DNA from: Brevibacillus porteri
GTDB lineage: Bacteria > Bacillota > Bacilli > Brevibacillales > Brevibacillaceae
NCBI RefSeq assembly: GCF_003013475.1
Contig: NZ_PXZO01000018.1
Coordinates: forward strand, 1 to 64,000
Direction: 5' to 3'
Length of the DNA: 64,000 nt
Position 1 is the stretch's first letter. The number at the start of each line of letters is the position of its first letter. Below are positions 15,830 to 23,964 of this stretch, in pieces. Made by a program: the position numbers and the translations under genes. Below the pieces are notes generated by a model that was not told the origin of the DNA, searched no databases, and saw only the letters and a program-made list of their open reading frames with translations.

Positions 15830-15912
15830 GAGTCTAAGACTTTATTTTCAGGTCTTCGGTCGCCGCTGTTTCATTTGTTATGGTCAGTCTAAAACATTAT
15901 TATCAACGAACA
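15830..15912 (-). repeat. Left end of the Tn7-like element: spaced inverted TnsB-type repeats
   Basis: Read on the minus strand, 15912-15883 is the 30-bp terminal repeat containing AATAATGTTTTAGACT, identical in its core to the first right-end unit. A second copy, AAATAAAGTCTTAGACTC, lies at 15849-15831, closest to right-end unit 2. A weaker third copy may lie near 15815-15825 (GATGTTTTA). Spaced sites at one end and packed ones at the other is the known Tn7 L/R asymmetry. Confidence 0.8.
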
Positions 15913-15917
15913 CCTTG

Positions 15918-15965
15918 TGTGTTCGTTGACATTAGAGTAAGTAAATTTACATTAGACTTGGTAAA
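15918..15965 (+). repeat. Second Tn7-like end, diverged, abutting the first
   Basis: Immediately outside the left end, the sequence turns round: AACGAACAC, CTTGT, GTGTTCGTT is a perfect inverted repeat (15905-15927). After it come ACATTAGAGTAAG and, 22 bases on, ACATTAGACTTGG, two diverged copies of the end repeat in right-end orientation. With CCTTG as the five bases between, this looks like the right end of an older element inserted at the same site. Its left end was not found. Confidence 0.5.
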
Positions 15966-16110
15966 GAGTATAAAGTTTTTCTTTGCGATTAAAGTCATGT
16001 TAATAAGTCGAGTGAAATTCAGGTATGCACATCTGTTTTTCCTCGGCTTATTTTTATTTTCAAGCCATAAATTTACCGGAGTGCAAATTAGGCACTCTTC
16101 TGCAATTGCC

Positions 16111-16150
16111 AAACCCCGCCACAAGCTCTATCAGAGTCGAGGCGGGGTTT
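16111..16150. terminator. Inverted repeat, probable terminator
   Basis: AAACCCCGCC pairs perfectly with GGCGGGGTTT across a 20-base loop. It lies downstream of the minus-strand gene ending at 16176. The rest of 15966-16110 shows no gene. Confidence 0.6.
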
Positions 16151-16175
16151 AACGGTATAACGTACTTTTTAACTT

Positions 16176-16814
16176 CTATGGTTCCTCATTTGCAAACATC
16201 TCCAACGTAGCGATAAGAATGTCTTTCTTTTCAATATAGTAGTCTACATATGGAGAACCTATTAGCGCCGCACCTTCAATCATTGAACAAAAATCATAAA
16301 CAGGTATAGGGCGTCCGATTCCTAGGGCAGCACCTACTGTCGATAGTAATGCCAGTAAACGAACCGGGTTCCATTCCCATTCTAAGAGTTGAAGAAGTTG
16401 GATGGCACTAGAAGCTCTTTTCGTTTGCTCGAGCGTATATACTTCGGGGAATCGCCCATCCGTCTTGTAGGCATGGAAATACTCGTTGTAGTAAGCTTCT
16501 GCTGCGAAATCGATATCGCGGTACATTTCTCTAAAATCAGTGTATGGTTGACTTTCATTCTTCATTACTGTCACACCAACCTTATTTAAATTTCCCTCTT
16601 CTGTCATATGGTAATGGGGGAGATTGGCAAGTTGTCCCAGCTTGATATGCGCACCTTCATCATAAAATGAATACCCATCTTGATCAACTACTCGTTCTGC
16701 ACGACTTTTGTTAATACTAAATGTGTCTTTTCAGTTCATTAATTCATTTTGAAGTATTTCAAGATCATCTAAATCCATTTCGCTTTTTTGTACGACCTTA
16801 TTCCAAACTTGCAA
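16176..16814 (-). pseudogene. Protein of unknown function with a nonsense codon
   Basis: From TTG 16814 the frame runs 27 codons, meets TGA at 16733-16731 (where TGG would give a tryptophan), and continues in the same frame for 185 more residues to 16176. The downstream part (VVDQDGYSFYDEGAHIKLGQ, later EWEWNPVRLLALLSTVGAA and GRPIPVYDFCSMIEG) looks like one continuous acidic protein. The family is not recognised. Translation might restart at the ATG at 16607, leaving 143 residues. The upstream boundary is uncertain because another in-frame stop lies just before 16814. It sits next to the transposon remnants and is probably decaying. Confidence 0.5.
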
Positions 16815-16979
16815 AGTATCTTACCAATTAAGTAAATTGAACTAATAACAAATAACATCGGCAATAATGACTATATGGCTCAATCAACGTAACATACGAT
16901 TCTTGTTTTTACATTGGGTTACGATGTGTTTCGTAGATCAACAGTATATAGATATTTTGAAACCAGGGGAGGATTCACA

Positions 16980-17666
16980 TTGAAGGTTTTAGTAGTAGAA
17001 GATGACAAGACCATTGCAGATGGTTTGCACTATTCGCTTTCCAGTGAGGGTTATGAAGTCGTTCTTTGTGAAGGGAAACAAACTGCAATTGAAACAATCA
17101 AGCAACAACGTTTTGATATTTATTTACTGGATCTAACTTTGCCAGATGGTAATGGCTATGAGATTTGTGAATATGTAAAAGAAAATCAGGAGGCACCTGT
17201 CATCTTCTTGACGGCGTGTGATGATGAAATCAATGTGGTTCGGGGGTTAGATATGGGGGCAGACGACTATATCACAAAACCGTTTCGTATTCGGGAGCTG
17301 ATTAGCCGAATGAAGTCATCCCTTAGGCACTATCAAAAAGACCATACCCCGACTGACAAAGTGAAGATTGGAAATGTTGTCGTAAATACGAAACTGGCTA
17401 AAGTGTACAAAGGAACCGAGGAAGTGATGCTGACTGCTTTAGAATACCGTTTACTGTTGGCATTCATAAATAATAGAGGGCAAGTTCTGTCTAGAAATCA
17501 GTTGTTAGAGGGCATTTGGGATCTAGATGGTAACTTTATCAATGACAATACCCTTTCTGTCTACATTAAGCGGCTTCGAGAAAAGTTGGAGGATGATAGC
17601 CAGAATCCCAAAGTGATAGAAACCGTACGCGGGCTTGGCTATCGAATGAGTGGAAGTCATGCTTAA
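16980..17666 (+). CDS. OmpR/PhoB-type response regulator (BceR-like)
   Basis: DNA-binding response regulator of the kinase encoded next. The 228-residue protein has a receiver domain with acidic pocket EDD (7-9), phosphoacceptor D51 in LLDLTLPDG and the conserved lysine in ITKPF, then a winged helix ending VIETVRGLGYRM. Start TTG 16980 has GGGGAGG seven bases upstream; the frame is open further upstream, but the receiver domain begins here. Order RR, kinase, ATPase, permease is that of Bce-type peptide-antibiotic sensing and detoxification modules. Confidence 0.9.
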   Translation: MKVLVVEDDKTIADGLHYSLSSEGYEVVLCEGKQTAIETIKQQRFDIYLLDLTLPDGNGYEICEYVKENQEAPVIFLTACDDEINVVRGLDMGADDYITKPFRIRELISRMKSSLRHYQKDHTPTDKVKIGNVVVNTKLAKVYKGTEEVMLTALEYRLLLAFINNRGQVLSRNQLLEGIWDLDGNFINDNTLSVYIKRLREKLEDDSQNPKVIETVRGLGYRMSGSHA

Positions 17667-18660
17667 AAACAAAGAAATACGGAAGTTATGTATGTATAGC
17701 GTGCTTATTTCCGTCATTGGGATCACGATTCTTTGGATAATCGATTGGAAAGCGGGGATTGTGGCGATTGCCATGGTATTTCTGCTCCTTTCCTGTTTTT
17801 TCCTGTTTACCCGCAAACGCTATCAGGACATCAGTAAGCTCGCTTATTATTTGGCTTCTGTCTATTCAGGTCAACCCACGATGGATATTAGGGATAACGT
17901 TGAGGGTGAATTGAGCATTCTGAAAAATGATATTTATAAAGTCACATTAACGTTGTCTGAGCAGTCTACTCTTCTGAAAAAGGACAAACAATACTTGGCA
18001 GATACTCTTTCGAACATCTCCCATCAACTAAAAACGCCACTTGCCTCCATGTTTGTCATGGCTGATTTGTTAAACAACCCGAGTCTGCCAAAAGACAAGA
18101 GGGAGGAGTTCTTAGGCAAGATTATCAATCAGCTGAAGCGTATTGAATGGCTCGTGACTTCATTGCTCAAGCTGTCCAAAATCGATGTGCAGAGCGTTAT
18201 TTTCAAGAAGGAATCCGTATCTGTCAAAAAGATGATAAACAAGGCATTAGAACCACTCCTTGTCCCCATGGAATTAAAAAATCAGGAGCTTTCTTTTTCC
18301 TGTAAAGAAGACCTTTTCGTGTATGGAGATGAAAACTGGACGGTAGAAGCCATTTTGAACGTAATTAAAAACGGGATTGAGCATACGCCGGTCGGGGGAC
18401 GTCTTGCTATTTCGTGTGAAGAAACACCATTGTATACACAAATTGTCATCGCCGACAGTGGTGAGGGGATTAGCCCGGAAGATGCTCCACACATTTTTGA
18501 ACGATTTTATAAAGGGAAGAATGCTGGAGCGGATAGTATTGGAATAGGGCTAGCAATGTCAAAAACAATCTTGCAAAGCCAAAACGCCGATGTGTTTATG
18601 GAAAGCCAGATTGGTGTAGGCACAGCATTCAAAATCAAATTCTACAAGCAAATGATTTAG
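17659..18660 (+). CDS. Intramembrane-sensing histidine kinase (BceS-like)
   Basis: The 333-residue kinase has two close N-terminal transmembrane helices (VLISVIGITILWII and AGIVAIAMVFLLLSCFFLF) with almost no external loop, the hallmark of kinases that sense through a partner ABC transporter. The phosphoacceptor H-box is ISHQLKTPLASM; N, G1 and G2 boxes follow (NVIKNGIEH, DSGEGI, GIGLAMS). It starts inside the end of the regulator gene (ATGCTTAA), implying translational coupling. Confidence 0.9.
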   Translation: MLKNKEIRKLCMYSVLISVIGITILWIIDWKAGIVAIAMVFLLLSCFFLFTRKRYQDISKLAYYLASVYSGQPTMDIRDNVEGELSILKNDIYKVTLTLSEQSTLLKKDKQYLADTLSNISHQLKTPLASMFVMADLLNNPSLPKDKREEFLGKIINQLKRIEWLVTSLLKLSKIDVQSVIFKKESVSVKKMINKALEPLLVPMELKNQELSFSCKEDLFVYGDENWTVEAILNVIKNGIEHTPVGGRLAISCEETPLYTQIVIADSGEGISPEDAPHIFERFYKGKNAGADSIGIGLAMSKTILQSQNADVFMESQIGVGTAFKIKFYKQMI

Positions 18661-18745
18661 ATGACAAAATTGTAAGATTGAACGTCACCGACGAGACATC
18701 TTTGGCAGCTATTCTATACGTAATAACGAATCTAGGAGGTTCATG

Positions 18746-19429
18746 ATGGAGATTTTGCGAGTAGAGAACCTGTCAAAGACGTACGGTGATGGTGAAACAG
18801 CTGTTACTGCACTGAACGATATCTCATTTTCCGTACAAAAAGGGGAGTTTGTTGCGATCATTGGACCATCTGGTTCAGGTAAGTCTACCCTTCTGCATAT
18901 TCTGGGGGGCGTTGATACGCCCACATCCGGTAAGGTGATTGTTGACCAGACTGATATGTACGCGATGGATGAAACGGCACTGGCCATCTTCAGACGCAGA
19001 CAGATTGGGCTTATCTATCAATTCTACAATCTGATCCCTGTCCTTACTGTAGAGGAAAATATTACTCTACCATTGCTATTGGACGGTAGAGAAGTAAATC
19101 AAGATATCTTTTCCGATATCGTAGAGACTCTAGGTCTTCAACAGCGATTAAAGCATCTGCCAAACCAGCTTTCTGGAGGACAGCAGCAGCGTGCGTCCAT
19201 TGGCCGTGCCTTGATTAGCAGTCCCGCCATTGTATTGGCTGACGAGCCTACGGGGAATCTAGACAGCAAAAACAGTTCTGAGATTGTGAAGCTCTTGAAA
19301 AAACTACACAAAGAGCGGCATCAAACCCTGATTGTTATTACACATGACGAAAACATTGCCTTACAAGCGGACCGTATTATCGGCATTCAGGATGGCAGGA
19401 TTTCTAGAGATGAGGTGATCAGGCGATGA
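18746..19429 (+). CDS. ABC transporter ATP-binding protein
   Basis: ATPase of the permease that follows. The 227-residue protein has Walker A GPSGSGKST, Q-loop YQFYNL, signature LSGGQQQR, Walker B IVLADEP and the H-loop ITHDE: the LolD/MacB/BceA group. AGGAGG lies 6 bases before ATG 18746; an ATG at 18743 is too close to it. The stop overlaps the permease start (ATGA). An 85-bp gap separates it from the kinase gene, where a response-regulator-controlled promoter could lie. Confidence 0.93.
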   Translation: MEILRVENLSKTYGDGETAVTALNDISFSVQKGEFVAIIGPSGSGKSTLLHILGGVDTPTSGKVIVDQTDMYAMDETALAIFRRRQIGLIYQFYNLIPVLTVEENITLPLLLDGREVNQDIFSDIVETLGLQQRLKHLPNQLSGGQQQRASIGRALISSPAIVLADEPTGNLDSKNSSEIVKLLKKLHKERHQTLIVITHDENIALQADRIIGIQDGRISRDEVIRR

Positions 19430-22023
19430 ATATCGTAAATCAGCTCACTTTACGCTATATGAAGCAGAATAAGAGCCGTACTCTTGTTACCATCATTGGG
19501 GTTATCATTTCTGTCGCAATGCTTACAGCAGTATTTTCGATTAGTAGTTCTTTCATGGATATGATGCAGAGAAACACGATTGCCTACACTGGTAAATGGC
19601 AAGCAGCTTTTCTCGATGTTGCAGGAGAAGATGTTGCAGTTATTACAAATACAGAAGCAATTGAAAGATACGACATTGACCAGGATCTCGGATTTGCACG
19701 ACTTTCTAACTCTGCAAACAGGGCTAAGCCTTATTTGTATATTACTGGACACAGTAATCATGATGTAATAGGGATCAGCCCAATTGATGGGCGTTTGCCT
19801 AAGAATGAAAATGAACTGGCACTTTCATCGCAGTTTCTTCAAACCGCCGGTGTTAGCTGGAAGGTTGGAGATGTAGTCACATTAGATTTTGGTAAACGTA
19901 GCTTGAATAAAGATGGTACGAGCGAGACGTTGGGCAACAATGATGCCTATCAATCAAAGGAAGTCTTTACGCCTACAAAGACGAAAACATACACCATTAC
20001 CGGGATTGTTCAAGCACCAGCTAGAGAGCAGGATGCAATGGCTGCATACCGTGCATTTAGTGGTCTTTCAGAGGGTGCTTTGGAGGAGGGTTTTCCCTAC
20101 ACGGTAAGAGTTGAATATAAGGATTTTAAAGGTTTAGGGAATGACATTTATGAAACGAGTGACACGATCGCTAGTAAGGTGAGCGGAGTAAAGAATCAAG
20201 GTAAATCTAATGGAGTAAAAATCAAGTACAACCGGGATCTTTTGCTTTATTCAGGGATTTCGAGTGATTCCCGCTTTCTTAACACCATGTATCTGGCAGT
20301 CCTTACCGTTGGAAGTATCATTCTGATTGGATCTTTCTCACTCATCTACAACGCGTTTTCGATCTCGCTTTCAGAGCGTAGTCGCACTTTAGGGATGTTA
20401 TCTAGCGTAGGGGCAACCAAACAGCAAAAAAGGGCTTCTGTATTTTTTGAAGCTGCTGTGATCGGGGTCATAGCGATTCCAGCTGGGTTGTTTTTCGGGT
20501 CCATTGGTATTGGGGTTACTCTCCATTTGCTTAGTCCATTCATTCAAAAAATGTTTGTCGTTAGTGAACCGATGCGATTGGTGATAGAGCCGTACAGTAT
20601 GATTGCTGTCATTTTGTTTTCCATTTTGACGCTGCTCATTTCTGCATGGTTTCCAGCAGTGAGGGCATCGAGAATTACACCGATAACTGCGATCCGCCAG
20701 ACAAAGGATATCGAAATAAAAGGTAAAGATGTACGTACATCCAAAATGACCCGTAAGTTGTTTGGATATGAAGCGGAACTAGGATTAAAAAATCTGAAAA
20801 GGAATAAACACCACTATCGCTCAACTGTCTTTTCTCTTGCGATCAGTGTAATCTTGTACCTTGCAGCTTCTTCCTTTTCGTTGTATATGGATAAGTCCTA
20901 TAATATGGCACAAGCACCGCTACCATATGATCTGTCCGTATACGCAAGGGGAGCCGATTGGGAAAGGGTACGTTCATTAACAAATGATTTGATGTCTGTC
21001 CAAAACGCAACAACAAAAGTGAAGACCCAATTTATCGAAACGGATCTATTCCTCAACGAAAACGAGGTTACCACAGACATCTCCAGTCGCAAGACTCTGA
21101 ATCCAGATGGGAAATACTTCATGTCTGCAAAGATTGTTTCTCTTGATGAGGCCTCTTTTGCAGCGTACCTGCAATCCGCGGGGATTGATGCAAAGAAACT
21201 GGAAGGTGACGAGATTTCTGCCATACTTGTCAATCAGATCACCTTGAAGGAAAAACATAATTTTACAGATATCACTCAACTAACCGTACAAGAGGGATCA
21301 GAAATACCTCTCCCTTTGATTGAAGGAGCTAAAGTCCGAATTGCTTCTATCACGGATAAACGTCCACCTTTTATGCTACGCTATGAGGAAGATGTTTATA
21401 GGGTGACATTTGTCGTTTCTGAACGAGACTTTGACAAGCTACGAGAACTAGGTAACGATATGCTGACTGAGCAAATTATCAGCGAGGTTCAATTTACAAC
21501 AGAGCAGTCTGCGGCATTGGAAAATGAAATAAACCCGATTATTAATAGATATCCAGATGTCCATGTCTATACGACCAATCTGATTGCGGAGCGTCAGGAT
21601 GCACTGAATCGCGCCACAGTCACATCCGTATTCCTTTATGGGTTCGTGGTTCTCATCGGACTCATTTGCATGGCAAATATTATCAACACGATTTCGACAG
21701 GGATGGCCTTGAGAAAACGTGAGTTTGCGATGTTGGCTTCCATAGGCATGACACCAGAGGGCATGAAGAAAATGCTACGCTTCGAAGGATTCTTTTATGG
21801 AATGAAGTCGCTTATTTACGGTTTACCGATTAGTTTATGCGTGATGTTTTTCATCTACATGAGCCTTAGCCGTAATTTTGAATTTGCTTTTACGTTGCCT
21901 TGGGCGAATCTCATCATTGCAGGGATAGGTGTGTTTTTCATTGTGGGTACATCCATCCTCTATGCGACTAGAAAATATAAAGAACAGAGTATCGTTGAAT
22001 CGCTGAAGAACGAAAATATCTAA
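19426..22023 (+). CDS. FtsX/MacB-type ABC transporter permease
   Basis: The 865-residue membrane protein has two FtsX-type permease cores (roughly residues 285-425 and 740-855), each with three transmembrane helices, plus a helix near each half's start. Two large extracytoplasmic domains lie at about 45-280 and 500-740. The internal duplication and length differ from BceB (about 650 residues with one external loop); it is nearer the AcbB/YknZ-like or lipoprotein-antibiotic permeases. Context suggests export or removal of cell-wall-active peptides; this is inference. Confidence 0.88.
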   Translation: MNIVNQLTLRYMKQNKSRTLVTIIGVIISVAMLTAVFSISSSFMDMMQRNTIAYTGKWQAAFLDVAGEDVAVITNTEAIERYDIDQDLGFARLSNSANRAKPYLYITGHSNHDVIGISPIDGRLPKNENELALSSQFLQTAGVSWKVGDVVTLDFGKRSLNKDGTSETLGNNDAYQSKEVFTPTKTKTYTITGIVQAPAREQDAMAAYRAFSGLSEGALEEGFPYTVRVEYKDFKGLGNDIYETSDTIASKVSGVKNQGKSNGVKIKYNRDLLLYSGISSDSRFLNTMYLAVLTVGSIILIGSFSLIYNAFSISLSERSRTLGMLSSVGATKQQKRASVFFEAAVIGVIAIPAGLFFGSIGIGVTLHLLSPFIQKMFVVSEPMRLVIEPYSMIAVILFSILTLLISAWFPAVRASRITPITAIRQTKDIEIKGKDVRTSKMTRKLFGYEAELGLKNLKRNKHHYRSTVFSLAISVILYLAASSFSLYMDKSYNMAQAPLPYDLSVYARGADWERVRSLTNDLMSVQNATTKVKTQFIETDLFLNENEVTTDISSRKTLNPDGKYFMSAKIVSLDEASFAAYLQSAGIDAKKLEGDEISAILVNQITLKEKHNFTDITQLTVQEGSEIPLPLIEGAKVRIASITDKRPPFMLRYEEDVYRVTFVVSERDFDKLRELGNDMLTEQIISEVQFTTEQSAALENEINPIINRYPDVHVYTTNLIAERQDALNRATVTSVFLYGFVVLIGLICMANIINTISTGMALRKREFAMLASIGMTPEGMKKMLRFEGFFYGMKSLIYGLPISLCVMFFIYMSLSRNFEFAFTLPWANLIIAGIGVFFIVGTSILYATRKYKEQSIVESLKNENI

Positions 22024-22071
22024 TGTAGAGGGTAATTTTGGGACTAGCGAAGAATGGTTATTCAAGCCATA

Positions 22072-22114
22072 AAAAAGAAGGATAAAAATCACAACGATTT
22101 TCATCCTTCTTTTT
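22072..22114. terminator. Bidirectional terminator between permease and glpT
   Basis: AAAAAGAAGGAT and ATCCTTCTTTTT form an outer stem, with AATC/GATT inside. A and T tracts on both sides serve the converging genes. Confidence 0.9.
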
Positions 22115-22120
22115 GCTATT

Positions 22121-23485
22121 TTAATGATTTTTAACTACTTCTTGTCCCCGCACATTCCACGTAAGGGCAAAAACAAGAGCAGCCAATGCGCACGAAGCCG
22201 TCAGCAACATAAATCCTGCATCCCAGCCGGAGGCATCAACGATAACCCCCATCAATGCATTCGCTGTAACTGTACCGCCCAGGTAGCCAAACAGACCCGT
22301 CAGCCCTGCAGCGGTTCCGGCAGCTTTTTTCGGAACAAAATCAAGGGCTTGCAAACCAATCAGCATGACTGGACCGTAAATCAGGAAACCGATAGCGATC
22401 AGGCAAATCATATCAACCACGGAATTTCCAGGTGGGTTGAACCAGTAGACCAGAACAGCGATCAATACGCCGAGCATAAAGACAAACCCTGCGGGTCCAC
22501 GGCGGCCCTTGAACAATTTATCGGACAGCCAGCCGCACAGGAGCGTTCCCGGGATACCTGCCCATTCGTACAGGAAGTAGGCAACGCTCGACTTGCTCAT
22601 ATCAAAGCCTTTTTCTTCACTCAAATAGGTCGGCGCCCAGTCCAGAACACCGTAACGGACGAAGTAGACGAAGATGTTGGCAATCGCGATTGCCCAAACC
22701 CATTTGTTGTTCAACACATATTTGAAAAGGATTTCTTTTGTGGAGAATTCTGTTTCAAACGTTTTCTTCTCCTTGTTTGGATAGTCATTGCGATATTCTT
22801 CAATAGGCGGCAGGCCGACTGACTGCGGCGTATCGCGAATTAAGAAATACGTAATGAATCCAAAGACAATGGCAACCAGAGCAGGCAGGACAAACACGCC
22901 TTCATACCCGGAAGAGGTATTACCCGAAAGCCCGGTGAACATTGCTACACCTGCAACAGCGAGGGGGGCCATCAAGCCACCACCAACGTTATGGGCTACA
23001 TTCCAAATGGCTGTTTTATTTCCTCTTTCACTTACACTAAACCAGTGTACGAGAACACGCCCGGATGGAGGCCAGCCCATTCCCTGGAACCAACCGTTCA
23101 GGAACAGCATCACAAACATGATCGAGACGGATGAAGTGAAGTAAGGAACAACGCCCATCAGCAAACTAATAAGTGCAGAAAGAATTAAACCGGCAGGCAA
23201 GAACATTCGCGGGTTGCTTCGGTCTGAAAAAATGGCCATTACAAACTTGCTGATCCCGTAGGATATCGAAATGGCGGATAACGCAAAGCCGAGCTCTGAT
23301 CTTGTAAATCCTTCTTTAATCAAATAAGGCATGGCGAGTGAAAAGTTTTTGCGGATGAGATAGTACGCCGCATAACCGATGAAGATTCCGAGAAACACCT
23401 GAAGCCTGAGCTTTTTATACTCAGAATCAATTTGTTCGTCAGGCAATCTGTCAATCGGCGGTGCAGGCTTAAACAGCTTGAGCAT
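22121..23485 (-). CDS. glpT: Glycerol-3-phosphate transporter GlpT
   Basis: Major-facilitator antiporter that imports glycerol-3-phosphate in exchange for phosphate (also the usual route of fosfomycin entry). The 454-residue protein has twelve predicted helices and is very like B. subtilis GlpT throughout: [84 protein letters not shown]. It is transcribed from a promoter overlapped by a cre site and through a leader terminator. Confidence 0.95.
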   Translation of the reverse strand: MLKLFKPAPPIDRLPDEQIDSEYKKLRLQVFLGIFIGYAAYYLIRKNFSLAMPYLIKEGFTRSELGFALSAISISYGISKFVMAIFSDRSNPRMFLPAGLILSALISLLMGVVPYFTSSVSIMFVMLFLNGWFQGMGWPPSGRVLVHWFSVSERGNKTAIWNVAHNVGGGLMAPLAVAGVAMFTGLSGNTSSGYEGVFVLPALVAIVFGFITYFLIRDTPQSVGLPPIEEYRNDYPNKEKKTFETEFSTKEILFKYVLNNKWVWAIAIANIFVYFVRYGVLDWAPTYLSEEKGFDMSKSSVAYFLYEWAGIPGTLLCGWLSDKLFKGRRGPAGFVFMLGVLIAVLVYWFNPPGNSVVDMICLIAIGFLIYGPVMLIGLQALDFVPKKAAGTAAGLTGLFGYLGGTVTANALMGVIVDASGWDAGFMLLTASCALAALVFALTWNVRGQEVVKNH

Positions 23486-23532
23486 CTTATTCCTCCCCCT
23501 ACGTAATTTCTAACAATGATGACGATACACGT

Positions 23533-23587
23533 AAAAAAACCCATACCTTAATGGCGCTTTCAAAAATGAAAGTGCCAAAAAGTATGA
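23533..23587 (-). promoter_or_regulatory. Leader terminator of glpT (GlpP-type antitermination)
   Basis: On the minus strand, CATAC...GTATGGG closes a hairpin whose inner stem is GGCACTTTC/GAAAGCGCC (one mismatch), followed by seven T. It lies between the promoter and the glpT start. B. subtilis glp genes have such leader terminators, overcome by GlpP with glycerol-3-phosphate. The structure is seen; GlpP control is inferred. Confidence 0.7.
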
Positions 23588-23624
23588 GTCTCCGAATCTC
23601 CATCATAGTTAACTTGTTAAGTGT

Positions 23625-23653
23625 ATTCTATTATTCTGTGAAAACGTTGTCAA
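23625..23653 (-). promoter_or_regulatory. SigA promoter of glpT
   Basis: Minus strand TTGACA (23653-23648), 17 bases, TAGAAT (23630-23625): five of six in the -10 and a perfect -35. Confidence 0.85.
23639..23652. promoter_or_regulatory. cre site (CcpA operator) over the glpT promoter
   Basis: TGAAAACGTTGTCA fits the cre consensus TGWNANCGNTNWCA at every position. It covers the -35 and spacer of the glpT promoter, a position that would give carbon catabolite repression. Confidence 0.8.
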
Positions 23654-23964
23654 CGAAGTTATTCTGGGTTATTTTTCCAAACAAAGATGCGATCTATGCG
23701 AACGGTCATGTAATCGTATACGCTGGAAGTATGATATGTCTGTCTCTGTGGGAGGCAGGCTAAGAAAATTTTCCGCAAAAACGCGGTCGCACCTCTTCGA
23801 AAAAGCCTCGATAGAGGTTTTCTTATGTATACTTTATTCATAAAAATACATTATTTCCAAATATAAGGATATCTTTATGTTAGCTCATCTGTATGAGGGG
23901 GGGTAAGCAAAGATGTAAATGACACTCTTTTTTGCACAAGTAAAAATGAAGGAGGCTTTGTTTG
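23654..23964. other. Intergenic stretch between divergent glpT and chitinase genes
   Basis: Holds a small hairpin with AAGCCTC, GATA, GAGGTTT (23803-23820) and, nearer the chitinase gene, an AT-rich stretch that may contain its promoter. No convincing -35/-10 pair or gene was found. Confidence 0.4.

Larger units (their letters stand above)
9447..15912 (+). mobile_element. Decayed Tn7-like transposon at attTn7 (right end to left end)
   Basis: The unit begins TGTTCG at 9447, exactly 25 bp after the glmS stop, and ends with the inverted CGAACA at 15912. The outer 30 bp at each end are inverted repeats, 26 of 30 identical by eye. The glmS-side end has four contiguous 21-bp repeats, like the overlapping TnsB sites of Tn7R; the far end has spaced inverted copies, like Tn7L. 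The first gene inside the right end is a tnsA fragment reading inward, as in Tn7. No tnsB, tnsC or tniQ/tnsD remains. Cargo: HTH/TPR regulator with a Phr-like peptide, Spo0E-like protein, broken toxin plus immunity gene, membrane protein remnant and acetyltransferase. The flanking pentamers (CTTTT and CCTTG) are not an intact 5-bp duplication. Confidence 0.85.

Noticed and set aside
9442..15917. A 5-bp target duplication around the Tn7-like element
   Set aside because: Flanks read CTTTT and CCTTG. They share only three positions, so an intact duplication cannot be claimed.
23551..23763. 70-residue plus-strand frame upstream of glpT
   Set aside because: It lies across the glpT promoter, cre site and leader terminator, and has no ribosome binding site.
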